Positions 1 to 10,197 of a DNA stretch of 37,564 nt are shown one piece after another. Each line of letters opens with the position of its first letter. The stretch's first letter is position 1. The translations under genes were made by a program, and so were the position numbers. The DNA is from Mnemiopsis leidyi (Eukaryota; Ctenophora; Tentaculata; Lobata; Bolinopsidae), in contig JH154669.1 of the NCBI GenBank assembly GCA_000226015.1, positions 87,327 to 124,890 of the forward strand. The letters are read 5' to 3'. The notes below the pieces were generated by a model. That model ran no database searches and was not told where the DNA came from. It was given only the letters and a program-made list of their open reading frames with translations.

Positions 1-14
1 GAGAGAGAGAGAGA
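1..14. repeat. GA microsatellite at window edge
   Basis: Seven GA dinucleotides open the window. Similar GA-rich tracts recur at about 14690-14743 and 14849-14870, so purine-rich simple sequence is common here. The array may continue to the left of the window. Confidence 0.9.
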
Positions 15-1634
15 TGCTTCATAATAGAGCCAGGTTGCCTACCTTAGTCAGGAGGGCGCCAAATGATGGGTCAGACTGGGTGTAATCGAATTACACAAAC
101 TACAAAGTACTGAATTTTATATGGATGAGCTACGAGCTAGTAATATACGCAGGAGATAAAATAGGGCAATTTGGGTTGGGTTGGTAAGTATACATGTATG
201 CTGTAAGAAGGGTATTCTCAGAGACCGGAGTATCAATTATAAAAGTACAATTCTGGTCAGCAAGGCTGTTCGTTTAGATGCGGATGCTGGCAGAAATAAT
301 CATATTATGAAAATGATATACTGCATGCGATATAATACAGTTTCTTTTGTAGCATGCAATATGAATATTAGTGATAATTATTCATGTTATATTAGCCCCA
401 TAAAGTGATTTACCCAACGATCATTAGGGAGATGGTAAACAATAAGGAAAAATAAGACTAAGAGTTTGTTTCAGAAGCCGCAAGGAAAGCAAATTGAAGA
501 AGAGATAGTTGAAACATTGAGAGGAGGAAAACAAAAATACATCACGAGAAGCAGAAGAAGTAATCCAAATAATCTAGCGATAAAGAAGTGCTAACTTTAC
601 CAACCACAGTAATTATCGTAATAACTCCTAGTATATAAGGGACATAGCAAGATGGGACTACTAGAGGGACATGAATTAAAGAAACAGGAATTATAAAGAT
701 GTAGTTGTAAGGTCTGTCATGATGGGTCCCAGGTGTTTACAGACAGAGAGGGGGTCGGGGGATGTTTACATGTTTACATCTGGTGGGGAGGTTCGATTTT
801 ACAGATAGATAAGATGGGACTTAGTCTGATAGTTTAGCAGAATAGTGTGCTAGTTTTAGTTCTGTACACAGTGAGACTACACTGTGCGAACCAAACAGTC
901 CACTTTACACTGATACACCACAAACTACACAGTACAGGTACTAACATTTAAAAACGAATTTTAAAGTGCTGCAAAGTACAAACATTCTGTACAACGAAAG
1001 AGAGAAGGAGGGACAGATTACAGTTAAAGGACCAGGCACATTTTAACAAAAGCAAGACACGCCCTCAAGCTCTATTTGGGAGGTGGATTTAATTCAACGT
1101 TAGAGGTACGTCACTGTTGTCGTTTTTGGGACACCTTTTAGGCAGCACTAGCTGGGACAAAGGGGCGAGCACTGGGTTTCTATTGTAAGTCTTAAATATT
1201 AGAGACTGTAGAATTTAGATCTTAAGTTCACGAAACCAAAGATATGAATTAAGGAGAAGTGTGTGAGCTAAGATCAGAAAAACCAAAAGATAATTATGAA
1301 ATGTGAAATATGCGAGCAACGATACGACCCTTAATGATTTAAGACGACGACTGTGGAAAATAGATGCTAGTCACGCCAAGGCAATTAGATACAACACGAT
1401 CTATTGATCTCTTTCGAGAGCTATTTCTAGAGAATAACATCAAAAGAGCAGCAAAAAAGCTAAAAAGGCACCAAAATGAAAACAACGTAAACGAGAAAGG
1501 AGAATCAAGCTAGAGAGGATTAACGCAGAGAAACAGAAACAAGATCGAACTGGCTTTACAGCACCTGGCTTTCCATTATCCTCCCTGGAAGGTAGCGCGC
1601 TCCGCCAATATCGCATTACAGGAGTCCTCTGTGA
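15..1634. other. Non-coding stretch, no gene seen
   Basis: No open frame here looks like a real exon on either strand. The frames are short, lack plausible splice borders and have no recognisable protein motif. It could be part of the long intron of the catenin gene or spacer upstream of an unseen gene. Confidence 0.5.
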
Positions 1635-1701
1635 TGACGTCATAAGTAGAACAACCAATCAGAGGCTGTTGAACGAGCCCACGTGTTTACGTTCGACCAA
1701 T
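1635..1701. promoter_or_regulatory. Promoter-like cluster: CRE, two CCAAT boxes, E-box
   Basis: Within 67 bases there is a perfect palindromic CRE (TGACGTCA, 1635-1642), a CCAAT box (1655-1659), a CACGTG E-box (1680-1685) and another CCAAT box (1697-1701). In animals these sites are bound by CREB/ATF, NF-Y and bHLH-ZIP factors and cluster near transcription starts. No gene start is identified on either side, so the direction of transcription is unknown. Confidence 0.5.
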
Positions 1702-3646
1702 GGGAGAAGAGAATGAGGTTTGAAGCTGGAATTTAGCCAGTAAATTAATGTGTAAATGTGATCTGAGCGACAATGGTGGTATTGAGACTGTGTAAAGACA
1801 CCAAGTTGGATAAAATGTGGCGTACATGATAAGTCAAGTAAAGACAAATTAAAGGTTTAGATAGACGATAATAAACGTTATCTTATTTATGATAAGACAT
1901 AGGAACTGAGTTGACGCAAACAAAGGAACTGAATGAAGGCTCTGTAAAAGCTAGATATATCAAGCGGGTCTAAGCGGACAAAGAAAGCTGCTGATTAGGA
2001 AGCAAAATCGTACAGTTAGTGGTAGTTTACCTGCCAACAGGCTCGTGAGTGTAGTGTGTGTAAAACAACGTACAATGTTTACTTAACTGATACCACGTGA
2101 TCAAAGATTGTGGTGCACAACAACTAGGACAGAGTGTAGACGAGTCTGATTTGCTATAGATTTAGGTGTGCTTGGTGATTTCAGGTAGGATTGTACAAAC
2201 ATATAAATGTGGTCATCACAGCATTCAATCAGCGTCTGATGACGAGGTATAAAAGCATGCGATGAGGTAACGATGGCGATGGCGTCATAAAGCAGTTCAA
2301 GACGATTGACTAGGTTATTGGAGCTAAAATCACGAACGGAAACAAGTTGCGGCAACAAAACGAAAAAAAAAGACAGCAACAAAACCGGATACCTCATCAC
2401 GATGAAATGAAAATATGCGGCGAGGAGATTAAATTTGCAGTGAGGGATCTCTCGGTTCACGGCGAAGCGAGTAATGTGATCTGCAGCGATGTGGAGAATT
2501 CAACATTCCACCCTTCTACTCTTCTATACACCACACTATTTACCGAGATTAGGGTAATCAGATCAGGGGCTGGACATGAGGGCTTAAAGTATCGCAGTTC
2601 GGATGCGGGGATTTGTTTTGGAATAGAGCATACAACATACTGCCCGAAGGGAGGGTTAATTATGCTAAGTATGGGATCAGACGGGGGATGAGGAAATATG
2701 CTAAATATGCTGATACGTGTGATTACATTCTGATAACTGATACAGGATGCAACTCTGTTGGGCATTCAACAAGCAGATGCATCCTTTAATTCCACTGAAT
2801 AGGTGGAATGCTGTTCGAAATAAATAGTTGCAGCAATGTAGCAAGCACCTAGGCCCACAAAACACAAACTAAAGGGCCGCACCGACAGTTTACACGCTTT
2901 CCAGGTGGTCTAAATACTCGACACTATAAAAAGCTCCACCTACACACAAACACACGGAGAAATGCCAAGTCTGTGGAGAACCATCTGTAAAAGTGATGGA
3001 GGTAATGAGATAATGAGATAATGAGCCATTAACTCTGCTGCTGCAGCCACAACACACGCTATATTGGGAACTGGATAGAGAGTAGAATTTTGCAGAGTCT
3101 TGTGAAACAATGAGGTCAGCGAGATCGACCAAAGCCATCACTTATCAGCAACAATGTTATCGGCAACAATAAAATGATAAATTCTTGTATAAACATGAAC
3201 TCAGTGAACAACCACAAAATGAGTGGAATGTCAGCAATTTGCAACACGCTAAAATTTCTCCGTTCGACACAAGAGAGTCCATCTTCAAATTAGAAAGGGA
3301 TTATCTAATGAGCTGCTGTATGATGTAATCATAATGCTATAATGGACTGGAGAGAAGTACGGGGATGTTCAGATCCTGACGCAATCGCATATAAATCAGG
3401 GACTGAAACTGTCCTGATTCAAATTTTAGTCGACGTTTTGTGACAAATCACGACAGTTATTAATACATAAAATTCATTACAAAAAGCAATCCATCAATAG
3501 AATTCAATAAATTCGCACAAAGTCATGTCGTCTCGAACTGCGAGAACAGTTCATCATTTCCAGGAAAGTCGTTCTTCAAAGACAATGTATTGGAGCACAT
3601 CTAGAGCAGGTTGAAGGTGGGGAAGATAGATCCAGGTAGAGCTTCT
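1702..3646. other. Non-coding stretch with a short 10-bp tandem repeat
   Basis: Two overlapping opposite-strand frames at about 2.3-2.8 kb exist but show no family features and no convincing splice sites. A small repeat of period 10 built on TAATGAGA lies at about 3003-3026. The last 300 bases would contain the 3' untranslated region of the homeobox gene; no canonical AATAAA on the minus strand was found there. Confidence 0.45.
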
Positions 3647-4423
3647 TCAAGCAGGAGTCTGTTTAGGAAGATTCTTCTGTTTCTTCTTCATGAGGGTCCT
3701 TCGGTTCTGGAACCACACTCTGATAGCGAGCTCCTTGATCGCCAAACTTCTGGAAAGTTCTCTTCTTCTTTCTGGCGTGATATAGGAACACAGGTCGAAC
3801 TCAGTCTCTAGGGCAGAGAGTTGAGAGGGTGTAAACTTCGTCCTGCTGCGTCTGTTCTTCACGGTCTTCCCAGATGCTGGAGCAGACTGAAGAGGAGGAG
3901 TCAGGGAGGGGGTCTCCCTGGAGGTATCCTCGGGAAGTGAGAAATCAGGAGGGAAGAAGAAGCGAGGTGGTGAGCTCATCTCTCTCTTTCCAGGAGTCCT
4001 GGGAGGAGTTATGTGGTGGGGGGAGATGAGAGGGAACGCAGGAGTGGAGGTAGCTACCGGTTCTGGGGTGTAGAGTGGGGTCTCCAGGGTGGATGTGTTG
4101 GAGGAGAAACTGCAGAACTGGCTGTTGGAGTAAGAGGGGGCCCTCATGGGGTAGCTGGAGTGCTCTGGAGGGTTTGAGGTGTCTGGAGAAGAGGTGTAAG
4201 AGGTTGGTGGGGAGAGGGTCATCATCGTGTAGGAAGTAGGGGAGTAGGAGAGGAATGGGTAGGTTGGTGTAGGATAACCAGGTAAGCATGTGGGTCTGGT
4301 TGGTGTAGGATAGATAGGTAAGCAGGTAGGTTGAGTAGGGTAGCCAGGCAAGAAGTTAGGTCTGCTGGGAGGAGGTGTACACTGGCTAAACAAGTTGTTC
4401 AGGTAAACTTCGAAAGAGCTCAT
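3647..4423 (-). CDS. Homeodomain transcription factor, intronless, divergent
   Basis: A complete 258-residue frame from ATG to stop, without introns. The homeodomain lies at about residues 190-249, close to the C-terminus, with only nine residues after it. Hallmark residues are present: R5, F8, L16, F20, Y25 and helix 3 with W48, F49, Q50, N51 and R53 (IRVWFQNRR). Q50 is typical of ANTP-like and many other classes. Positions 54-56 are T, L and M, where position 55 is normally basic, so DNA contacts may differ. The first 185 residues are low-complexity and rich in Pro, Tyr, Ser and Thr, with a degenerate repeat built on PGYPT/YPTPT at residues 25-56. Such regions often act as trans-activation or repression segments. 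The gene is downstream of, and on the same strand as, the delta-catenin exons and is probably nested in one of its introns. The class cannot be assigned confidently; it resembles ANTP/NK-type domains most. That it is a homeobox gene is nearly certain. Confidence 0.93.
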   Translation of the reverse strand: MSSFEVYLNNLFSQCTPPPSRPNFLPGYPTQPTCLPIYPTPTRPTCLPGYPTPTYPFLSYSPTSYTMMTLSPPTSYTSSPDTSNPPEHSSYPMRAPSYSNSQFCSFSSNTSTLETPLYTPEPVATSTPAFPLISPHHITPPRTPGKREMSSPPRFFFPPDFSLPEDTSRETPSLTPPLQSAPASGKTVKNRRSRTKFTPSQLSALETEFDLCSYITPERRRELSRSLAIKELAIRVWFQNRRTLMKKKQKNLPKQTPA

Positions 4424-4618
4424 GTTGAATTAGCTGTTGTAGTGTTGATAGCTGATGTTATGATGATATAAAAGGAATGATGCTGAGTTTGGACTTCTCC
4501 GGGCTTTTAAATGATCGTCCATGTTAATCGGAATTCTCATATCATTGATCAGCTTCTCTAATTAGAATCTCAGGTATCCCATAGATCAATTCCTTGCCGA
4601 TTTAGCGAGCAAAGCAGA

Positions 4619-4748
4619 GGATCGCATCGCTTGATCATGTGATTCGATCAGTTCAGCAGATCCCCAAATGTTAATACAGAAATCTGCTGACACCGCTTTG
4701 AGATAACGGGATCTGACACCACAATTTACTTGCGGATCACATCACTTG
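4619..4748. promoter_or_regulatory. Upstream region of homeobox gene with GGATC-type elements
   Basis: Two related elements lie 196 and 311 bases upstream of the homeobox start codon: GGATCGCATCGCTTG at 4619-4633 and GGATCACATCACTTG at 4734-4748, both read on the plus strand. Several further GATC-containing words lie between them, for example GATTCGATCAG and GGGATCTGAC. The second element is shared exactly (11 bases) with the TATA promoters at 34.7 kb and 37.5 kb. A T/A-rich TTTTATAT stretch on the minus strand about 45 bases before the ATG could be a weak TATA-like site. Confidence 0.55.
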
Positions 4749-4949
4749 CGTTTTTTATTTTACAATGTTATACAGGCCATCCGCCAAAATTATGTTGATT
4801 TTATTCGCAATTAAGTAGGATTCAGAAAATTGGTAACTTGAAGTACCATTCCTGCCAATAAATTTAAATAGCGAAATAAAAACAACGAAAGAGAATATTG
4901 CAGCTAAAACAAAGCAAAGAAAAATAATTATTGTATTCTTTAATCATAC

Positions 4950-5067
4950 CTTGTTGATGTTATTCTGTTGACCGTAAGACAAGTTCCTCAGGGCTCCCAG
5001 AGCAGACAGACTGACTTCCTCCTCCGCCTGGAGAAGTCGAACAAGAATTGGAATACCACCCACGTCC
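4950..5067 (-). CDS. Delta-catenin/p120-like armadillo exon (repeat 2)
   Basis: 118-bp exon with acceptor CAG before 5067 and donor GTATGA after 4950. It enters in phase 2, so the AG of the previous exon plus its first G makes Arg, and it leaves in phase 0. It encodes 39 residues with a textbook armadillo repeat: GGIPILVRLL, then an acidic turn, then LGALRNLSYG. In vertebrate p120-catenin the matching part is a GIPVLVGLL...GALKNISFG block, so the assignment to the p120/delta/ARVCF/plakophilin family rests on clear similarity. The protein would bind the juxtamembrane region of cadherin tails at cell junctions. No further armadillo exon is visible down to base 1. Confidence 0.88.
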
Positions 5068-5405
5068 CTGATAAAGTTAGAATTTAAGGAATTTCGTCGA
5101 CTCGCTGTACACTCAATTATTAATGATATCTTCATCTTTGAATCGTGGACGGCGTTTGAAACTTTTGGTCTGAGCCATGGAACAACGATTTCAGTTTTCA
5201 ATTTTTATCAAATTTGCAACTTTAGAAGTAATTTGATCGAATTTGAAATGTCCAGAGCTCGAATTAGAAACCTTACAACCTTACGAAATTTGATCCAAGA
5301 GGCCGTGTTACGCAACAATAAACTTACAACACGAATCCTCAAATTTCATCGGCCTACCACGATAAGAAAACTAAGCTTGGTTTTAGACTTTAAAACAAAA
5401 CCAAC

Positions 5406-5547
5406 CTAATTCTAGCCTTCATGTGGTCATGATTGTAGGCCATGTGCTGTAAACACCCGGCCGCTGAACTGAGGAGTTTCCCGTTGGTGGAGGTGGTCAG
5501 AATCTGCATTATGTGGGACAGGTCGATGTGGTCTTGATTGGAGGAGC
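5406..5547 (-). CDS. Delta-catenin/p120-like armadillo exon (repeat 1)
   Basis: 142-bp exon, acceptor CCCCAG and donor GTTGGT. It enters in phase 1 (G from the upstream exon plus GC gives Gly) and exits in phase 2, matching the exon at 4950-5067. It encodes an Asp-Leu-Ser helix start followed by the armadillo core LLSSAAGCLQHMAYNHD. This corresponds to the AAAYLQHLCYRND motif of repeat 1 in p120-family proteins. Uninterrupted reading through both junctions supports the gene model strongly. Confidence 0.85.
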
Positions 5548-5563
5548 CTGGGGAGTGTGGTTT

Positions 5564-5668
5564 TGTTAGTTGGAGATATAGTTAATTAGTGGGAGACTGG
5601 GAGATGTGTTCTGGTTAGTCGGAGAGGTGGTTTAGTTAGTGGGAGTGGTGGTTTAGTTAGTCAGGAGA
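5564..5668. repeat. Degenerate intronic minisatellite, about 25-bp units
   Basis: Irregular copies of GGTTTAGTTAGT/GGGAGATG-like words repeat several times inside the intron between two catenin exons. The copies differ in length and sequence. Confidence 0.5.
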
Positions 5669-5811
5669 TGTTTCAAATTTGAGAAATCAGGGTGGGTTGA
5701 GATGGAGATGGATGGGAGGAGTTGTGATGCTAGACATTACTACTGAGTACGTGAGTTGGAGGGATAAAATTCCCTACAAACAGTAGAGGAATGTTCCTTC
5801 CAAATACCTAC

Positions 5812-5923
5812 CTGACCAGCTAGAATTAGACCGAAGTGTATGCCATCTGTCGGCAATGATAAGGTTGGTCAGGTCCATGTAGGTGAGTTGCATGGCAGGG
5901 AGGGGAGACAGGAGGGAAACAGT
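5812..5923 (-). CDS. Delta-catenin-like exon just before the armadillo domain; start uncertain
   Basis: The 3' border is firm: donor TCAG|GTAGGT after 5812, phase 1, which joins perfectly to the exon at 5547. The residues next to the junction (RSNSSWS) sit where p120 proteins carry a Trp just before the first armadillo repeat. The 5' border is not firm. An acceptor TAG before 5923 gives an open 112-bp exon entering in phase 0, but the previous recognised exon (7617-7743) ends in phase 1. An alternative acceptor GACAG before 5846 gives a 35-bp exon entering in phase 2. Either another exon lies between or the short form is used (see 6423-6444). Confidence 0.6.
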
Positions 5924-5940
5924 CTAGCTGTCATGCTCCT

Positions 5941-6200
5941 CTACAGATCGAGTTAAGATCAAGTTAAGACAATAAGACCAGGTTAAGATCAAGGTAAGGG
6001 CTAGCTTAGATCAAGTTTAGATCAAGTTAAGACCAGGTTAAGATCGAGGTAAGGGCTAGTTTAAATCAAGTTTAGATCAAGTTAAGACCAGGTTTAGATG
6101 AAGGTGAGGGTTAGCTAAGATCGAATTTAAATAAGTTGAAATCAAGTCAGTGCAAGTTTAGATCAAGGTGAGGGCAAATTTATATCAAGCTTAGATGAAA
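5941..6200. repeat. Intronic minisatellite with 10-bp unit and about 60-bp higher-order period
   Basis: A basic word close to AGATCAAGTT, varied as TTAAGACCAGG, GATCAAGGTAAGGG and CTAGCTTAG, repeats throughout. The same order of variants returns about every 60 bases, giving three to four higher-order copies that decay toward the right. It lies in the catenin intron between 5923 and 7617. Confidence 0.8.
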
Positions 6201-6422
6201 ATCAAAGTCAGGCCAACTAAAATCTAATCATATGTTCAATCTATATTTGGTCAAAGCGAAGATTGAAGAAATACGAAGTCGATATACTAAGATTCACTAA
6301 GATTTAATTAGCTAAGGGAGTGTAAAAGCTTAGTTTGAGTTCTAATTTGATCTAGAACATCTTCTGGTTAACTGTTATCAACTACGGATGATATAAAATC
6401 TATATTTGCAGATCATCCTTAC

Positions 6423-6444
6423 GTTCGGAAAGATTTCCCAAGTA
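6423..6444 (-). CDS. Possible 22-nt microexon of the catenin gene
   Basis: On the minus strand a long pyrimidine tract and an AAACAG acceptor are followed by 22 bases and a GTAAGG donor. Entering in phase 1 (after the exon ending at 7617) and leaving in phase 2, it links in frame to the alternative acceptor at 5846 and removes the phase conflict there, adding the residues VLGKSFRT. The evidence is only splice consensus plus phase arithmetic, so this is a speculative solution. Confidence 0.22.
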
Positions 6445-7616
6445 CTGTTTAACAAGTCATGGAACAATCAAAGAAAAAAAAGCTCCACACGAAATCACGC
6501 AAAAAGCAAACATTGAATATTTAAATGAGCTCCGGACGTGACACAAAAAAGTGAAAATTAGGATTTAAGTAGAGGACATAACAACAAATGTGGAGGCGAG
6601 AAAAAGAAGGAAAAACCGCAGCAGTTGCTGGGCTGTAACATGACCACAGCTAGACTGCAGTATTCCTGATTAATGTGCGGGAGAGAGCGAGGGGTGGACA
6701 AGAAAGTTGATAAATTCACTGAGGAAGTAAAATCGCCGAGCTGTCAAGCTTTAAAGATAGCCGTGAGTTAAACATTGAATTCAGAGAAATTTGCTGTTCG
6801 AACTTGTGTTGTAGTAGCTATATACGTTTCCTGGATTCTCGAAAAGCGAGCAGTAGCATAAAGAATGTCGACGATTGAGTAGTGTGAAGATCGTTATCTC
6901 TGAGGCTACATCATTGAGTCATAAAATTGAATTATCACGGAAAGTATGACAAAAATTTGAGGCCCAGAGGCCAGACAGAAGTATTTATGGACAGAGCCCT
7001 AAAGGGAAGTTTGCGTGATCTGAGCTCAGTTGAAGAGTTAACGATAACAATCCATCATTACTATCAGTCACCGTTAAATTACACGGTACACGGAGAGTTA
7101 CACTTGGCGGATAATCTATCGTTATTCTAGAACGAGCCCTGACAAAGCCACACATTTAGATTAAGGAATGAGATTACACAGAAAGACAAAAGCTCGTGTG
7201 TTATCACAGTTTATAGTACTGACTTCTTACTCAAACACTCATTCCTGTTCAACATTTTTGCATATTGAAAGAGATAGGGCACGCCGGTTGATTGTTCAAG
7301 ATGTTGCCATGGTGACGAAGTGTGTTAGTTGCTGTGGTGTGAACATTAGTAACGTGGTCTTTACGTGTGTAATACACATCGTGTTTTGTGTGAAATGTAA
7401 ACTGCGACATTGTGTAACGATTAGCATGATTTTGAATTAGAGCACAACGAGATGGACAATGGAAACATTGAGATTACGAAATAAATTCAAAGATCCTGGA
7501 CTATTGACCCGGAAATCTTGGAATCATAATATAAACAAAGACGTCAGAAAACATAATTTCCGGAAAATTTGTCGAAATGATTAACTTCTCTTCACATTCC
7601 CTGTTTAACAACTCAC

Positions 7617-7743
7617 CATGTTGGCTCTGATCGTCCGAGTTGTGACGATGAGAGTTGTGTATTGCTCGTTTCGCTAGACTTATCCGGGAAGTGTTGGTTG
7701 TTCTGGAACATTCGCTCATGGGAGAGTGGGACCGGGCGGCTCG
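7617..7743 (-). CDS. Delta-catenin-like N-terminal region exon
   Basis: 127-bp exon with a strong acceptor (CTCTCTTTCAG) before 7743 and a strong donor (GTGAGT) after 7617. It enters in phase 0 and exits in phase 1. It encodes 42 basic, Ser/Arg/His-rich residues with no fold I can recognise, as expected for the disordered linker between the N-terminus and the armadillo domain in this family. Phase agrees with the exon at 8286-8371. Confidence 0.7.
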
Positions 7744-8285
7744 CTGAAAGAGAGGGAGGGTGAGAAGCGGGAGATTTCATGTGTTCACAGTTTTATGTAG
7801 ACTCTTGTGATCCACGGCGATTGACTCATTACAAATCAGATGTGACAAACTAGTTTTGAGAAAATCGTTCTTATGTGATTCAGAAAGTTTCCGACAACCC
7901 CTCGCTAACGATGACGTTTGCTTCAGATTTTCGAGACTGTCCAGACAGGAATTTTGCCATTTTTTCATTTATAAAGAATAACTATCTAAACATATATACA
8001 TGAGTTCGGAAATTATCTTATTTACGTATGAGTCGTGCTGGAACTTACCAGAAATGATACTTTCCTACAATTGTAAGCAAAGTGCACACAACATGATTAT
8101 TATGGTTCGCTCATTTTTTTATTACGTGGTCTGACCTAACTGACCAGATGCATGGCCCAAAAGCAGTGATCACATTTATCAACATAGAAAATAATGCATT
8201 TTGTGGTAAGATAAAGGAATTTTAATCACAAGATTGCAAATTTAGTGACAAACTACGCGACTGACAAACTACTTGTACTTTGTAC

Positions 8286-8371
8286 CTTTTCAGAGTTGTA
8301 GTGATCTGAATCAAGGAAGGGCATGGAGGAGGCGTATCCCCGGGTCTGTGGGCACGGTTGCGGAGATAGGG
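8286..8371 (-). CDS. Delta-catenin-like N-terminal region exon
   Basis: 86-bp exon with acceptor TTTATTTCAG before 8371 and donor GTACAA after 8286. It enters in phase 1, completing an Ala codon begun by the last G of the large exon at 8602, and exits in phase 0 into 7743. It encodes about 28 polar residues (Pro, Ser, Asp, Tyr) without a recognisable domain. Only this frame agrees with both neighbours. Confidence 0.72.
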
Positions 8372-8601
8372 CTGAAATAAAGGCGGTTAGAATTTAGAAT
8401 GTGAAGTTTAGAATGTGTGATAAACTCAATCTAGTAAAACACAACTAACAATAGCATGAAATGTACAAACACAGACTTTTTAACATACTTGTTCACATAA
8501 TCTAAAGTTATCGATGGTTATACATTAAGTTTTCTTGATCAATGGACAGTTGTTTAAAGCATATCTATGAAAACATTCCCCTTCCCACCCTCACTGTCTA
8601 C

Positions 8602-10033
8602 CTTGATAGTAACTATCAGCCAGACTGAGACTACTTCCTCTCAGTCCACAGAGGAACCCAGTAGAACCCCGCGCTTGCTCCATCACCTCCACTCTCGCCC
8701 CCGTACCGAACTCCAGCCCGCTCCTCTCCGCACACTGCGGACATTCCGTGTCGGCGGTAGCGGACATTCCGCCTCGCTCTGTGTGGGCGGGGCAGGGGAT
8801 GTAAGGGTAGGTCACCTCCTCTATAACAGTGGAGGGGTGTCGGATGTAGTAGTGAGACGGTTTGATCCTTACTCGCTTGTTCTTGCGGAGGATGCAGGGG
8901 TTTAGGGGTTCGGGGAGGAGGAAGGATTCACTGTCGTCTTCATCCTCGGAGGTATCCGCAAAGTCGACACATATCTCCTGGGCTGACTCCTCAACAGCAG
9001 CTCCAAGGGTGGAGTTGTCGGGTTCTACTTCACCAGGAGAAACAGACCGGACATCAACAATGTCCTTAACGTCCTCAGCAGTGGAGCTAGGTTTGTTATT
9101 AAACCGCTTGTATGTCACACCCTCCACTTGGAACACCTCGAACATGTGAGCTTTGGAGCGGAAGGACATATCCTCGGGCTTTAGAGTGTTGTTCAGGTGA
9201 GGAGTGTCCAACATGTCTAAAGAGTTGTCAGAAGGTGGTGGTGGATAATCGTCTAGATCGGAGTCATCACTAAAATCACACTGACTAGCTGCACTTTTGT
9301 TATGCAATTTGGAGATGTTCTCCAGAGTCTTAACACAAACAGCCTCGCGATTTTCCGGAAATTGTTCAGAAAGCCTACCCAGAACAAACGGGGTGTTACA
9401 CTCTCCGTTTCCAGGGGTTATAGTCTCTCCTGACGAGTTTACAGTCCCATCAGAATTGTTTACCGCCAGATTGTCCTCGTTAGAGTCGTTCACGTTGCCT
9501 AAAAACAAGTCCTGACCGTTGACGGAAAATTCCCCGTTTTCTTGAGGAGTAGGCGTGTCCTCCACCCTGTCTTCGTCAGTGATATTAGGTTCAGAAGTAA
9601 AAGAACCGATACTTCCTTTCACACTGTCCACAAACGTGTCCGACGAAGAATTAAGGTCGTTAAACTCAAGCTGACTACCCAAACTGTAACGGTTCATCTT
9701 GGCACACTTCACCTCTTCCGCTTTGTTCTTCAAACTGAGAATCTCAAACAACTTGTTAATATCGTTCTCCGATTTGTACAGACGATCGTTGTCCGAACTT
9801 TTCTTCCTCTTCCGGATGTCCGGAAAGGAGAGGTCCGGTGAGAAAGTGTTTGCGTCATCATCAGTGGGGGAGAGGATGGGGTCTAATTGGGGTGAAGGTC
9901 CTAACAGGACGGTAGAACGGGGTTTACCGAGCAGCTTTGAATCGAAATCAAACTCCGAGACGATTGCGTTGAGAGAATTCTTTATCCGCTCGAACTCGAG
10001 TATCATTGATTCAGAGAGGATGATGGAGGCCAT
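8602..10033 (-). CDS. First coding exon of the delta-catenin-like gene
   Basis: 1432-bp exon giving 477 codons plus one base, donor CAAG|GTAGAC. The start ATG at 10033 has a favourable context (TCCATGG), and an in-frame stop lies a few codons upstream. The first 35 residues (ASIILSESMILEFERIKNSL) form a probable amphipathic helix. They resemble the N-terminal coiled coil of p120-catenin in pattern (ASI..S...FE.L...L) and position. A basic cluster RKRKK at residues 74-78 could be a nuclear import signal. The rest is acidic, Ser/Asp/Asn/Pro-rich and probably disordered, with a PPPP run near residue 250 and a Cys-containing segment toward the end. Assignment to the same gene as the armadillo exons is inferred from order, strand and phase, and the link across 5.8-7.6 kb is not fully resolved. 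It might instead be a separate gene, but I consider that less likely. Confidence 0.75.
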
Positions 10034-10101
10034 GGACCGTGGGTGATGACATAGCTATGGTCGGATAGATAGCTCTCCCGAGTTTTGTCCAATCATGTTT
10101 C
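10034..10101 (-). other. Probable 5' UTR part of the first catenin coding exon
   Basis: On the minus strand a CATTTCCAG acceptor-like site before 10101 precedes 68 non-coding bases leading to the ATG. If used, at least one further non-coding exon lies upstream (higher coordinates). Confidence 0.35.
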
Positions 10102-10139
10102 CTGGAAATGAAGTGTTAGCACGGGAGTCTACTCTTGGG

Positions 10140-10197
10140 TGTGAATGTCTTGTTATTGTGTTCTTGTCATTGTGAATGTCTTGTTATTGTGTTCTTG
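10140..10197. repeat. Two exact 27-bp direct copies, period 31
   Basis: The word TGTGAATGTCTTGTTATTGT plus GTTCTTG occurs at 10140-10166 and again at 10171-10197 with no difference, just upstream of the catenin first coding exon. Confidence 0.9.

Noticed and set aside
2347-2765. Two opposite-strand frames of just over 100 codons
   Set aside because: They overlap each other, have no recognisable domain, and no splice sites link them to the catenin gene.
8567-10046. Several plus-strand frames opposite the large catenin exon
   Set aside because: They mirror the coding frame on the minus strand, which has a good start, splice donor and phase-compatible next exons.
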